This document shows, one piece after another, positions 25,343 to 33,562 of a stretch of DNA of 54,632 bases; the stretch's first letter is position 1; each line of letters opens with the position of its first letter. This stretch comes from a virus. The notes under the pieces were generated by a model. That model searched no databases and had not been told where the DNA came from. It worked only from the letters and a program-made list of their open reading frames with translations. The stretch covers positions 1 to 54,632 of IMG/VR virus record IMGVR_UViG_3300017963_002387. One strand, given 5' to 3'. Position numbers and translations under genes: made by a program.

Positions 25343-25581
25343 ACCGGGGGACGCCCGTCGACAAGGTTTTCTGGGACCGGGTCCCGGTCGACGATTTCGC
25401 CCAGGGTGAAAATGTCAAGCGCCGCCTTCGCCGCTTCATAGTCCAGATCCGGAATATCCGGGGTCTTTGGTAAAAGATTCGTTGCCGCCTGAAGGACGAT
25501 AACCGCCTGTTCGTCTGGACCCGTCCAGACAAGACCGTCGACAGTATAACGTTCCCCCAGCCATTCGATCGTAACCGCCAT
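25336..25581 (-). CDS. Small acidic protein after MuF
   Basis: 81 aa, acidic: TIEWLGERYTVDGLVWTGPDEQAVIVLQAATNLLPKT then DYEAAKAALDIFTLGEIVDRDP. It follows the MuF stop by one base. Its last 7 nt overlap the convergent rightward gene. No known family; perhaps a small head-assembly factor. Confidence 0.6.
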   Translation of the reverse strand: MAVTIEWLGERYTVDGLVWTGPDEQAVIVLQAATNLLPKTPDIPDLDYEAAKAALDIFTLGEIVDRDPVPENLVDGRPPVY

Positions 25582-25582
25582 G

Positions 25583-27427
25583 TTAGTCCCAACCCCGAAG
25601 GGCCTTATAAATCAAGTCAAAGTATTCCGGGTCCGCGCCCGCGAATTCCGCTGGCCTTTCATACATATACTGAAGCCCCATGCTGAAGATTTCAGTCCCG
25701 TAATACGTATCTTGAACTTTATAGATTCTTCCCATGTACGCGTTCATGAACTTGTCTTTCTTCGCGACTTCATAGTCTTTGTAATTCCGATCGGGGTATA
25801 TGTCCTTCAGCCGTTCAAGCTGATCGTTCGCCGTCCGCCTTTCCAAGAAATCGACCGCCATTTGTTCAATTCGCGGGTTCTTTTCTTCGATTTCATGTCC
25901 CCATTCATGAACGATCGTCGCTGTTTCCGAGTAGGACTTTAGCCGAATAGTTCCGTTCGAATGATTCGCCCGATCCTTGTCCCCAGCCGCTTCGAATTTG
26001 ACCGGATCCGCGCCAGTCAACACATTCACGCCTTGCATGTTCCGATACCATTCCGCCGCGTCTTCGATCGCCTGGGACTGAACATATCGATCCCGGATTT
26101 CCTGGGTTGCGCTATATTCCGGGACGAAATTCCGATATTCTTCCGGGACAAAAAGCATTTTCCGAAGTTCCGCGTCCCGCATGGCTGTCAAGTCTTTGAT
26201 CCGCTTCCGAAGCCGCTGTTCTTCTGCAACCGCCGCCCAGAAATCCGCCTTTTCCTTTTCATATTCTTCGCGGGTTATAACGCCTTCCTGTAATCGAATG
26301 TGAACGTTTTCGACGGCTGATTCAAGGGCTTTCATGGTCCGCCTTGCGCGCCGATGCTCAATTTCCGCTTCCGAAATCGGAACGGACAGTTCAAGATCCC
26401 GCTGAATCAATTCGTCCCGAATCCATTCAGGCGTCTGTTCCAGGGGAACTTGATCCTGGGACGGGAATTCCCCTTCTTCCTGAAGCGCCTGTTCCGGCTG
26501 GGGTTCCTCTTCTTCGAATTCGTAAAGAACTGGGGCCATAGTACAACGACAGTTCGCCATTTCCGAAATGTCCGCGCCCATGGACCCGTCAAGGGGATAC
26601 ATCATTTGGAACCCGCCGACGATAAACGGCTGATCCATCGGGATCGGACCGATCGACCCGCCTTCACGATAGGTCGCGTCCGCCTGGACATGTGTGTCCC
26701 GGGTCCGCCTGTCATGTGCCGCCAACCATTCCTTCAGTTCGACTTCGCCGCTTTCCATATACAGATTATACGTCCCGGCATTCGACGCCCGCATGGTTTC
26801 GGTCCGCGCGATCAAGTCGCGCCTGGGTCGCGGCTTCCGATCAAGAAACCACTGGAATTCTTGTTCGGTCATGATTTCGCGCCAAAGCGCCCCAACCTCT
26901 TCCCCAGTCAAGTAATAGTCGAACGTCGCGTCGATCTGCTTCGATATTTCGTCGATCGTCCAACCGTTATTTTGTGCCTGGGCGATCAGCGTCTGAAGGT
27001 CTGAAATCGTTGTGTCCATAGCTGGCTGGGCAAAGACCATGTGATACTGTTGAACCCATTCGGAAGCCAGCATGTTCGCCACGTCGAACCGCATGCCCAG
27101 CGCCGCCGCCTGAAAGTCCGCAACGTCCGTAAACAGCGCCCGGACCTGGGGCATGAACGATTTCCGCCAGTTGATCCCCGCTTCGCCCTGAATCCGGAAG
27201 TAATCGTCCCAGTCGATCTTGATCTGTTCATAGTTTACGCTTTGCTTCTGGGCGAATGCGTCCGCTTTTGCTTTGGAAACCGCCGCCAGAACTGCACGCC
27301 GATCGGCTTCGAACGCTTCGGTCGCGGACTTTGCGAACGCGGGTTCGTATTTCGTCGCGATCCTAGCGATCGACTTGGCATAAGCCGCCCGCCGCCTTCC
27401 TGTCAGCCGACGATACTTCAGACGTCT
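25583..27427 (-). CDS. MuF-type head morphogenesis protein with C-terminal HEWGH metallopeptidase domain; frame entered by -1 shift from portal
   Basis: From ATG 27154 the protein has 523 aa, but the same frame is open for 91 codons upstream to 27427, reads as real protein (AKSIARIATKYEPAFAKSATE, INWRKSF) and contains no ATG, GTG or TTG. It begins on the A9 tract that ends the portal frame, so it is probably translated as a portal fusion. Numbering from Met 27154: residues 110-205 are the MuF domain (LIARTETMRASNAGTYN, RTRDTHVQADA, NCRCT); 220-330 is charged helix; 380-523 is a zincin-like domain with HEWGH (His416, Glu417, His420) and a terminal GTEIFSMGLQYMYERPAEF. Polymorphic MuF effectors with peptidase ends are known in temperate phages. 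Confidence 0.82.
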   Translation of the reverse strand, partial: RRLKYRRLTGRRRAAYAKSIARIATKYEPAFAKSATEAFEADRRAVLAAVSKAKADAFAQKQSVNYEQIKIDWDDYFRIQGEAGINWRKSFMPQVRALFTDVADFQAAALGMRFDVANMLASEWVQQYHMVFAQPAMDTTISDLQTLIAQAQNNGWTIDEISKQIDATFDYYLTGEEVGALWREIMTEQEFQWFLDRKPRPRRDLIARTETMRASNAGTYNLYMESGEVELKEWLAAHDRRTRDTHVQADATYREGGSIGPIPMDQPFIVGGFQMMYPLDGSMGADISEMANCRCTMAPVLYEFEEEEPQPEQALQEEGEFPSQDQVPLEQTPEWIRDELIQRDLELSVPISEAEIEHRRARRTMKALESAVENVHIRLQEGVITREEYEKEKADFWAAVAEEQRLRKRIKDLTAMRDAELRKMLFVPEEYRNFVPEYSATQEIRDRYVQSQAIEDAAEWYRNMQGVNVLTGADPVKFEAAGDKDRANHSNGTIRLKSYSETATIVHEWGHEIEEKNPRIEQMAVDFLERRTANDQLERLKDIYPDRNYKDYEVAKKDKFMNAYMGRIYKVQDTYYGTEIFSMGLQYMYERPAEFAGADPEYFDLIYKALRGWD

Positions 27428-28770
27428 TTTTTTTTACCTGTTGGTAAGGTGCCTTTGTCCCGATCTTCTTCTTCAGCCGTTGCCGCCGAAGAGCTTTGAT
27501 CCGGCTGTTCGCTTCCCAGCCGCCCGGACGGAACAAGTCCCAGGGGCAAATATGAAATATCGCCGCCCGGAATGTCCCCGACGTTCAGCCCAACCGCGCC
27601 CAGCGCCGACAGCGCCGGGACGCCCATGGTCCATAGTTGGTGCGCCGCGTTCACTAAAGGAACGACGTCCGACTTTAGCGCCGGGACTTCCGTCATGTCG
27701 AACGCGACCCAGACGTCCCGATCCGGATTGTTCAGGTGATACGCGTAATCAACTTCAAAAAGCCGAAGTTCCGGGACGAATGTGTCTTCCCAGAACGCTT
27801 GACGGGCTTCCTGATAATTGCTGTATGTCGCCCGATCCAGCCCAACCCGGGACCCGATCAAAATCGGGGGGACGCCGAAGGGACCCAGAATCCGCGTTTC
27901 ATTCCGGCTGTCGATCCCGTCAAAGCCAAGTTGATCGAACTGATATCCCAGCGCCTTCACTTCCCCCTCTTCGCCCAGGACAACCGGATCAAGCCAACCT
28001 TCCTGGGATCCGCCGTAAGCTTCGCGCCAACGTTCCTTTGCCGACGATATCAGTTCGTCCGTCAAGGGGACCGAATACTTTATGAATACGTTCTGCATAA
28101 GACCGCGGTCGAACAGGTTCTTCAGGAAATATGAAACGGCATTGTCGACGTCGCCATTCCGCGCAAGGGCTGAAATGGGGGACAGCCCGGGTCCCATGCC
28201 TTCCAGGGGGTCCAGGGGATTCGTGAACTTGACATGGATCATGTCTTTGGGAAGGATCGGCATGCCTTCTTCCCATGTCGCGCCTTCCGGAATGTAACGA
28301 TATCCCTTTATGTCCCGTTCGCCCGGAACGATCTTGATCCGGTCCGGTCGAAGGTTATACATGGCTTCGATTTCGTCGCCCGCGACCCGCTTCAAGTAAG
28401 TGTAGTTGTTTCCGCTTATGTTCAGGTAAACGGTTGCTTGCTGTTGGAATTCGATCATGCTTTGGTGTTCGTTCGGTCGACTGACCAACAAAGCCAAAGG
28501 ATCGTTAGGGTCGACTTCTTCGCGCGCGTCCATGTCCCCAGTGTACGCCTTCAAGGGGGCTGAAGTAAGCGCCCGCGCTTTGTACATGATCGCGCCATAG
28601 ATCAACGCGTTTAGACTGAACCCTTCATTCACGAACGACGCATAATCATAAAGCGTCCACAAAGGACGCCCGGTTCGATACGAAGGAAAGAACAATGGGG
28701 CTGTTGACTTGACGGGGGAATTGAATGTCAACGCCCGCCATGCCGCTTTGATTCGTTCCGCGAAGGTCAT
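27418..28770 (-). CDS. Portal protein (HK97/gp3 family)
   Basis: 450 aa in the unshifted form. It shows the typical clip, wing and stem elements: VNEGFSLNALIYGAIMYKARAL, LALLVSRPNEHQSMIEFQQQATVYLNISGNNY, DMIHVKFTNPLDPLEGMGPGLSPISAL, ILGPFGVPPILIG, and YSNYQEARQAFWEDTFVPEL. The C-terminus is disordered and acidic and ends GGT AAA AAA AAA GAC GTC TGA (A9 at 27435-27427), an A AAA AAA slippery site that leads in -1 into the MuF frame. The full fusion would be about 1062 aa. Confidence 0.93.
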   Translation of the reverse strand: MTFAERIKAAWRALTFNSPVKSTAPLFFPSYRTGRPLWTLYDYASFVNEGFSLNALIYGAIMYKARALTSAPLKAYTGDMDAREEVDPNDPLALLVSRPNEHQSMIEFQQQATVYLNISGNNYTYLKRVAGDEIEAMYNLRPDRIKIVPGERDIKGYRYIPEGATWEEGMPILPKDMIHVKFTNPLDPLEGMGPGLSPISALARNGDVDNAVSYFLKNLFDRGLMQNVFIKYSVPLTDELISSAKERWREAYGGSQEGWLDPVVLGEEGEVKALGYQFDQLGFDGIDSRNETRILGPFGVPPILIGSRVGLDRATYSNYQEARQAFWEDTFVPELRLFEVDYAYHLNNPDRDVWVAFDMTEVPALKSDVVPLVNAAHQLWTMGVPALSALGAVGLNVGDIPGGDISYLPLGLVPSGRLGSEQPDQSSSAATAEEEDRDKGTLPTGKKKDV

Positions 28771-28792
28771 GAAGTCCCCTATAACACAAACG

Positions 28793-28818
28793 CCCGGATC
28801 GCATGTTCGCGATCCGGG
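28793..28818. promoter_or_regulatory. Perfect hairpin in the portal leader
   Basis: CCCGGATCGC and GCGATCCGGG form a 10-bp stem around ATGTTC, between the leftward promoter and the portal start. It is followed on the transcribed strand by GTTTGTGTTAT, so it could weakly terminate transcription from upstream or stabilise the portal mRNA. Confidence 0.55.
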
Positions 28819-28860
28819 TGATATCTGTCCGCTTCGCGCGATTCGGCCCGGTCAGTTTTC

Positions 28861-28889
28861 ATTTTACCATGGTTCTGTCAACCCGTCAA
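28861..28889 (-). promoter_or_regulatory. Leftward promoter upstream of portal
   Basis: Minus strand TTGACG (28889-28884), 17-bp spacer, TAAAAT (28866-28861), 91 bp before the portal ATG. A second TTGACA lies inside the spacer but at wrong spacing. This would give the structural genes their own transcript start. Confidence 0.7.
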
Positions 28890-29330
28890 GATTTCCCCGG
28901 GGGGAAGACCGGGAACGCGTCCCGGACCGCGCAACCTTTCCCAAGTTCTGAAGAATTCCGCGGTCGCCAGTTCCGCGTATTCGTCCGGGTCCGCCTTCGC
29001 CATTTTGCCATTGTCCCAGAACCGATCCGGGTCCTGTCGACGCCGACATTCCCAGTTCCAGAAGATTTCCTTCAGATCCCGAAGTTCGAACGAATAGGTT
29101 ATCTCTTCCGGGGGAAGGTCGCGAACGATGATTCCGGGGACCTCTTCCAGAAGCGACCCGAAAAGGTTCGCGCAACCTTTTGCGATCACTTCAGCCGGGA
29201 CTTGATCGACTTCTTCCCGGGTGTAGAAAACGCCGTCGTTCGCCGGGTCCCGTTCAACTTCTAACCATAGGACGAACGCGTCCCGAATGCTGTCCCGGCA
29301 TGCCCAGTAAACGTCCCTTGTTCCGAACAT
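28878..29330 (-). CDS. Uncharacterised acidic protein between terminase and portal
   Basis: 150 aa from ATG 29330 (AGAAAGGAAGG upstream; the longer frame crosses the neighbouring gene antisense). Helical: DVYWACRDSIRDAFVLWLEVERDP, EVIAKGCANLFGSLLEE, LRDLKEIFWNWECRRRQDPDRFWD, ATAEFFRTWERLRG. Rich in Trp and acidic residues. No known family. The stop overlaps the downstream portal promoter. A variant TTCCCC-GG-GGGGAA palindrome lies near its end. Confidence 0.65.
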   Translation of the reverse strand: MFGTRDVYWACRDSIRDAFVLWLEVERDPANDGVFYTREEVDQVPAEVIAKGCANLFGSLLEEVPGIIVRDLPPEEITYSFELRDLKEIFWNWECRRRQDPDRFWDNGKMAKADPDEYAELATAEFFRTWERLRGPGRVPGLPPGEILTG

Positions 29331-29343
29331 GGTCCCTTCCTTT

Positions 29344-29583
29344 CTATAGGTTCCAGTCCCAGTCAAATTCCCCGTTCCCATGTGACGTAATTGACGGATC
29401 GACCCAGGCGGGTTCATTCCCGGGAAGGTGTTCAGGAAGTTCCGGGCTTTCGATCAACATGGTCATGCGCCCATTCGCATGATCCGTCAAGTCCATGAAT
29501 ACGCCGACGATCTTCGCGTCTTCCGGCATGTGTAGCATGGACCGAACAAACGCAAGCGATACGCGCATCTTTGCCTTCCCCAT
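29344..29583 (-). CDS. Small uncharacterised protein after terminase
   Basis: 79 aa with AGAAAGGAACAG before the ATG. N-terminal alpha/beta part MRVSLAFVRSMLHMPEDAKIVGVFMDLTDHANGRMTMLIES, then an acidic Pro-rich tail ending FDWDWNL. The first half has the pattern of a single-strand or ligand-binding ACT-like hairpin often seen in small phage proteins. No function can be assigned. Confidence 0.6.
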   Translation of the reverse strand: MGKAKMRVSLAFVRSMLHMPEDAKIVGVFMDLTDHANGRMTMLIESPELPEHLPGNEPAWVDPSITSHGNGEFDWDWNL

Positions 29584-29596
29584 GATCTGTTCCTTT

Positions 29597-31000
29597 CTAT
29601 CCGATCAGGATTCCCGTCTTCCCGTACAGCCCCAGCGCGCCCGCCGATATGCTGTCCGGAAGGTGAAACGACGTCCCCGATCGAAAGACGTCGTCAACCG
29701 AAGCCAGTCTATGTTCGGCTTCCATGAAGTCGATATGGGGACAGACAAAGTCCCCGCGTTCGATCGCCGCGATATATTCGGTCAGCATATCCGAACGCCG
29801 CGCGCCAACCATGATCACGTCCTTTACAGACGTCGACAGGTAATCGCGAACGACGTCCCCGACGCCTGTCGCGTCATGCGCCGCGCCGCCTGGGTAGCGC
29901 TTATGCCGAACGTTCAGCCGTTCGATCATCTTGGGCCATGGCAACCGCCCGATCCGTTCGAACGCGACAAGCCGGAAGGGTTTCACGTCCCAGCGCCATG
30001 TAATGATGACCGTCCAGTCCTGTTTTCGCGCCCAGTCCGCGCCCGTCCCATATCGCCCGGAAACCCGGATCTTTGTCGACCCGCATTTCGAACAGCGATC
30101 GCCGTTCTGGAACCCAACCCAGCCGCATTCCCGGCATGTGATCCAGGGGGGTTCGATTTCGATATATTCGCCCGGGGACCCGCGATATTCGCCCAGGGAC
30201 CGATCGAACATTTTCGCGACCATGTCGACGTTGATCGCCCGGGAACCCGGGGCTGGGTCCTGAAGTTCATATTCCGCAAGCCACATGGCGGACGTGACGG
30301 TCGCTTTCTTTTCTTCGACGTCCAGGGGATCCAGCCATCCATGGGGCTGAAGATTTTCCCGATAGCACCACTCGTATATGGGCCAACCTTCCTGGTTCGC
30401 CCTATGGAGAATCTTTGTGAATGTTTCGTCCGCGTAATGATGCGTCGAAGACATGACGTTCTGGGGACGGACGTCCAGTCCGGGCTTTCGCATGGTCTGA
30501 CCCAGCGCCGCATTCAGGATCGATTCGTCCATTTCGTCGCATTCGTCAAGTCGAAGCCGCTGAGGGTGCGGACCGCGGACCGATCGGGAAGACGCCATGA
30601 GCGATCGAATGTGATTCCCAAAGATCAGCCGGGTTTCATGCTTGACTTCGCCGACAAGATAATGGGATACAGTCCCGGCATGCCAGAAATCGGACGTATA
30701 TTCCAGGACCCGATCGGACTGTTCGCCGGACCCGCCCAGGACGTTCACATTACATTTCAGTGTTAGGGCTTCGGTCAGCGCCAACAGCGCCAGAAGGAAA
30801 GACTTTCCGCCGAAGCCGCGCGAAGCCTTCCAGACAGCGTTCGGGGACCTTGCGAAATACGCGTCCGCGAACGCGCGCCATGGGGTTGTATGATCTTCGC
30901 AAACCTGGACGTCCGGGATCCGAACGCCGAACGCCTGGAACACAAAGTCCCGAAGCTGTTCTTCGGTTTCGATCTTTCCGAACACATGGACTTCTGGCAT
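29597..31000 (-). CDS. terL: Terminase large subunit with inserted zinc ribbon
   Basis: 467 aa from ATG 31000; a TTG four codons upstream is less likely. The ATPase domain has KASRGFGGKSFLLALLAL (Walker A-like, about 58-70), LRLDECDEMDE (Walker B plus catalytic Glu) and MSSTHHYADETF (coupling motif). Between ATPase and nuclease lies a zinc ribbon CRECGWVGFQNGDRCSKCGS. The RNase H-like nuclease has GTGADWARKQDWTVIITW and, later, AHDATGVGDVV. The enzyme packages and cuts phage DNA at the portal. Confidence 0.95.
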   Translation of the reverse strand: MPEVHVFGKIETEEQLRDFVFQAFGVRIPDVQVCEDHTTPWRAFADAYFARSPNAVWKASRGFGGKSFLLALLALTEALTLKCNVNVLGGSGEQSDRVLEYTSDFWHAGTVSHYLVGEVKHETRLIFGNHIRSLMASSRSVRGPHPQRLRLDECDEMDESILNAALGQTMRKPGLDVRPQNVMSSTHHYADETFTKILHRANQEGWPIYEWCYRENLQPHGWLDPLDVEEKKATVTSAMWLAEYELQDPAPGSRAINVDMVAKMFDRSLGEYRGSPGEYIEIEPPWITCRECGWVGFQNGDRCSKCGSTKIRVSGRYGTGADWARKQDWTVIITWRWDVKPFRLVAFERIGRLPWPKMIERLNVRHKRYPGGAAHDATGVGDVVRDYLSTSVKDVIMVGARRSDMLTEYIAAIERGDFVCPHIDFMEAEHRLASVDDVFRSGTSFHLPDSISAGALGLYGKTGILIG

Positions 31001-31001
31001 A

Positions 31002-31202
31002 CTACAGCGCAAGCCCCAGGATCAACAGCCCGATCGCAAGCCCAACGCCGAACCATGACATGATCCCCGTTCCGATCGAAATCAAGATAACCCAGAACCC
31101 AGAAAGATCGCTGTCAGAAGCGACGGCGATCATAATGGCAAACCAAAGCCCAGCCGACAGCCCAACGCCCATGCCGTAAACGGCTTCTTTCACATCTTTC
31201 AT
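31002..31202 (-). CDS. Small two-helix membrane protein, holin candidate
   Basis: 66 aa. Two hydrophobic helices, about 9-29 (GMGVGLSAGLWFAIMIAVA) and 36-64 (GFWVILISIGTGIMSWF, GVGLAIGLLILGLAL), with a short charged N-terminus MKDVKEA and SDSDL turn. Its TAG overlaps the upstream side of the terL start. A holin is possible because a hydrolase gene lies 1 kb upstream in the same operon, but size and topology alone are not diagnostic. Confidence 0.65.
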   Translation of the reverse strand: MKDVKEAVYGMGVGLSAGLWFAIMIAVASDSDLSGFWVILISIGTGIMSWFGVGLAIGLLILGLAL

Positions 31203-31213
31203 GCCGCCGCCTT

Positions 31214-31693
31214 TCAGTGTTTTATGATGATCAGTTCGTCGGAATCCAGAAGCGCCGCAAGCCCGCCGCCGGACCCTTCGCCGCCTTCGGGCTGATCGTA
31301 CAGCCCCAGAAGTCGGGCTTCGTCCTTCAGGATCGCCAGCTTTGTTGGAATGTCTTCAGCTTGCGCGCGAAGGATTCGCCTTGACAATAACGCTTCTGAT
31401 AATGCGTCCGCCTTTCTAGCATTCGACTGTTTCTTGATTTCTTCTTCAGCTTTGGCATAGTAGTTATAACACTGACGACGGTTTACGGGAAGGTGTTCCG
31501 CAAGAAAGTTTACAACGTCCGGCTTCGCATGCCCGTCCAGGATCATCTTATAAGCGATCATGACCCGCCGATCGATTTCGTCCGCGGTCGCCCGGTTCCC
31601 CTTGTTTCCCCCCCAGAACCGCCGATCGTCTGGATCGACAGCGTATTCGGCTTCAAGCCGTTCCCGTTCCGCCTTTGTCAAGCTGTCCGCCAT
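31214..31693 (-). CDS. terS: Terminase small subunit-like protein
   Basis: 159 aa. It has an N-terminal disordered segment, a helix-turn-helix-like part (DEIDRRVMIAYKMILDGHAKPDVVNFLAEH then VNRRQCYNYYAKAEEEIKKQ), a long oligomerisation helix (ALSEALLSRRILRAQAEDIPTKLAILKDEARLLGLY) and a Gly-rich acidic tail. The ILKDEARLLGLYD motif is typical of phage small terminases. It lies one gene upstream of terL. Confidence 0.8.
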   Translation of the reverse strand: MADSLTKAERERLEAEYAVDPDDRRFWGGNKGNRATADEIDRRVMIAYKMILDGHAKPDVVNFLAEHLPVNRRQCYNYYAKAEEEIKKQSNARKADALSEALLSRRILRAQAEDIPTKLAILKDEARLLGLYDQPEGGEGSGGGLAALLDSDELIIIKH

Positions 31694-31701
31694 AGTTCCC
31701 C

Positions 31702-31962
31702 CTAGATTTGCGTCCAGGTGTTTCCCGTCCGCCGATATGCCCGAAGGACATGCCGCGGAATCCGCGCCCGCATGACTTCGATCGTTGCCGCCGCCTGTTC
31801 GTCCGGGACCTTCAGGGTAACGCCCATGCCGTCGATCTTCCCGGGTTCGACTTCGACCGTCCGATCCGATACCTTTCCGCCGAACAGGATCTGGAACGCC
31901 ATGCCAAAGCGCCCTTGAACGACGTCCGCCATATCCGCGACATTCAACGCGTAATTGTCCAT
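31702..31962 (-). CDS. Uncharacterised 86-aa protein
   Basis: Start at ATG 31962 (AGAAAGGAACTGAAC just upstream) rather than the frame's earlier codon. The sequence NYALNVADMADVVQGRFGMAFQILFGG then SDRTVEVEPGKIDGMGVTLKVPDEQAAATIEVMRA is alpha/beta with an internal hydrophobic turn. Not recognised. Its 17-nt start region is identical to that of the gene at 34060. Confidence 0.6.
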   Translation of the reverse strand: MDNYALNVADMADVVQGRFGMAFQILFGGKVSDRTVEVEPGKIDGMGVTLKVPDEQAAATIEVMRARIPRHVLRAYRRTGNTWTQI

Positions 31963-31975
31963 GTTCAGTTCCTTT

Positions 31976-32218
31976 CTATCCACTATAGGGGACCCAGCCG
32001 CCCGGATCCAGACGATACGCCCGAACCATGGGGAACTTTTCCTGAACGATCGAAATCACTTCGGGAATGTTCCCCGCTTCGCTGTTGAACCGCGCCAGAA
32101 TGGTTCCGTCGTTCGCGATCGCCGAATTTCCAGACAGGACCCGGGAAAGCATGTAATCGATCTTTTCGTCCTGGGTCGCATGTTGTGCGCCGAAAAGGGA
32201 TATTCCATATTCGATCAT
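31976..32218 (-). CDS. Uncharacterised 80-aa protein
   Basis: ATG 32218 overlaps the hydrolase stop as ATGA. ISLFGAQHATQDEKIDYMLSRVLSG and AIANDGTILARFNSEAGNIPEVISIVQEKFPMVRAYRLDPGGWVPYSG suggest a small alpha/beta protein. The end SIVQEKFPMVRAYR has a helix-strand pattern. No family seen. Confidence 0.55.
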   Translation of the reverse strand: MIEYGISLFGAQHATQDEKIDYMLSRVLSGNSAIANDGTILARFNSEAGNIPEVISIVQEKFPMVRAYRLDPGGWVPYSG

Positions 32219-32706
32219 GCGTTCCATTCCTTCGCCCAGGTTTTGTAAAAGAACAGCGAATGTCCCCGGGGACCGTGAAATTCCTTCAGCATGATATCGT
32301 ATCGCTGGGGCCAACCGCGATTCCGAAGATCGTTCCCGGACAGCATAGCAAGTGCGCCGCCCGTTATGTCATGTTCGTTCAGCGCCAGACGCGCGATATC
32401 GATCGCCCATGGTTCAGGTGCGCCGATCCCGGCATATCCATGGAACCGATCCCGAACGACGTCCGCGACAGAAGCCCAGCGCCCGTTTTGCCATGGGGCT
32501 TCGAACAGGTTGATCGCTGTATGGGCGATCCAGCGCCCAACCTTTACCCGGTCGCTGAACAGCCCAGCCCCTTCCCCCTGAATCGCCGCCGCCAGAAATA
32601 GGACGTCTTTGCTTTCTTCGTTCGCCCGTTCCCGTTTCAGACGCCGGATTTCGCGCGCGATTTCTTCAAGCTGTTCGGCGATTTTGTCAAGCCGTTCAAA
32701 GTTCAT
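32215..32706 (-). CDS. SleB-like cell-wall hydrolase (endolysin candidate)
   Basis: 163 aa. Residues 1-30 form an amphipathic coiled coil (LDKIAEQLEEIAREIRRLKRER). From about 35 the pattern DVLFLAAAIQGEGAGLFSDRVKVGRWIAHTAINL, SVADVVRDRFHGYAGIGAPEPWAIDIARLAL, and a late GHSLFFYKTW resembles the SleB/hydrolase_2 fold, in which the Glu in the first helix (here in IQGEG) is catalytic. It has no signal peptide, so a holin would be needed. Coupled at both ends by ATGA. It is the only lysis enzyme candidate in the window. Confidence 0.6.
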   Translation of the reverse strand: MNFERLDKIAEQLEEIAREIRRLKRERANEESKDVLFLAAAIQGEGAGLFSDRVKVGRWIAHTAINLFEAPWQNGRWASVADVVRDRFHGYAGIGAPEPWAIDIARLALNEHDITGGALAMLSGNDLRNRGWPQRYDIMLKEFHGPRGHSLFFYKTWAKEWNA

Positions 32707-33242
32707 TGTATTTCCTTCCAGTCCCTGATTCGCTTCCCGGTTTCAGCGTTCACAACCGGACGCCCAAAGATCGTCACATAGTCAAAGACAGGTTCATTCA
32801 ACACGATCTGTTCCCAGCCCGAACGAACTGGACGAACGATAGGGATCACAACCCGCTTCCCGGGGACCGAAACGGTATTCGAAAGGTAAGGAAAGCTGTC
32901 CTGAAGTAGTTCGTCCGTCGCATGAATCACTTCAGCTAGCCGCCAGCATTCAATGCCCGGGTCCCCGGTATCCTTCAACCGGGATCGGACCTCTTCCGTT
33001 CCTTCGACCCGAACTTCGACTGTCGGACCCTTGCGGACCGTATTCGGGACAAGAAAGCCGCCCAGATCGATCCATTCGTCCCGGACCTTCGCTTCGATCC
33101 GCGCCGCCTGAGCCGCGCCATGGGCGGGACCGGGACCCGGTTCCGAAGGGTCCCAGCCCGTCCATAGCTTCCGGGGCTGAACCGTCCCCGTAACCGCAAG
33201 CGCCAGAACCGATCGCAAAAAGCCCCGCCTGGACGTCTTCAT
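32703..33242 (-). CDS. Tat-exported protein of unknown function
   Basis: 179 aa. The N-terminus KTSRRGFLRSVLALAVTGTV is a textbook twin-arginine signal (S-R-R-x-F-L-R plus hydrophobic stretch). The mature part is beta-rich: DEWIDLGGFLVPNTVRKGPTVEVRVEGTEEVRSRL, VSVPGKRVVIPIVRPVRSGWEQIVLNEPVFDYVTIFGRPV. It overlaps both neighbours by ATGA and has GGAAGGGGAATC before the start. Phage proteins with Tat signals are unusual. A role in superinfection exclusion or surface remodelling is possible but not shown. Confidence 0.7.
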   Translation of the reverse strand: MKTSRRGFLRSVLALAVTGTVQPRKLWTGWDPSEPGPGPAHGAAQAARIEAKVRDEWIDLGGFLVPNTVRKGPTVEVRVEGTEEVRSRLKDTGDPGIECWRLAEVIHATDELLQDSFPYLSNTVSVPGKRVVIPIVRPVRSGWEQIVLNEPVFDYVTIFGRPVVNAETGKRIRDWKEIQ

Positions 33243-33562
33243 GATTCCCCTTCCGGTTCCGACGTCGCGATCTTCCAGACGCCTTCCGGGATCCCGGCTT
33301 CCATCATGGCGTTCGCGACCTTTGTCTTTGTCAGCCCGCCCAACGCGACCGGACCCGCCGCGTCGTCTGTAATCATTTGACTGGCAACGATCGCCGCGGG
33401 TTCAACAAAGGGGTATAGGGGCATGTTCAGCCCTAACAGGGGAACCGGAACCCGACAGACCGCGATCGCGTCCGGCTTCCATTCGTCATGAAAGACGATT
33501 CGTTCGCCGTCCGGGGAAACGACGCAAACGTCTTCCCCATGCACGTCCGCTTCGTAAAACAT
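33239..33562 (-). CDS. Uncharacterised 107-aa protein
   Basis: Start ATG 33562 (AAGAAAGGGAAG upstream; TAATG overlap with the basic 63-aa gene). FYEADVHGEDVCVVSPDGERIVFHDEWKPDAIAVCRVPVPLLG is beta-rich; LGGLTKTKVANAMMEAGIPEGVWKI forms a helix. No family. It precedes the Tat gene with ATGA. Confidence 0.6.
   Translation of the reverse strand: MFYEADVHGEDVCVVSPDGERIVFHDEWKPDAIAVCRVPVPLLGLNMPLYPFVEPAAIVASQMITDDAAGPVALGGLTKTKVANAMMEAGIPEGVWKIATSEPEGES

Noticed and set aside
25149-25592. Leftward 147-aa frame over the rightward small gene
   Set aside because: Another frame on the same strand (81 aa) and the opposite gene both have better starts; Arg-rich shadow.
29495-30766. Rightward 423-aa open frame
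   Set aside because: Antisense to the terminase large subunit; no promoter or ribosome binding site.
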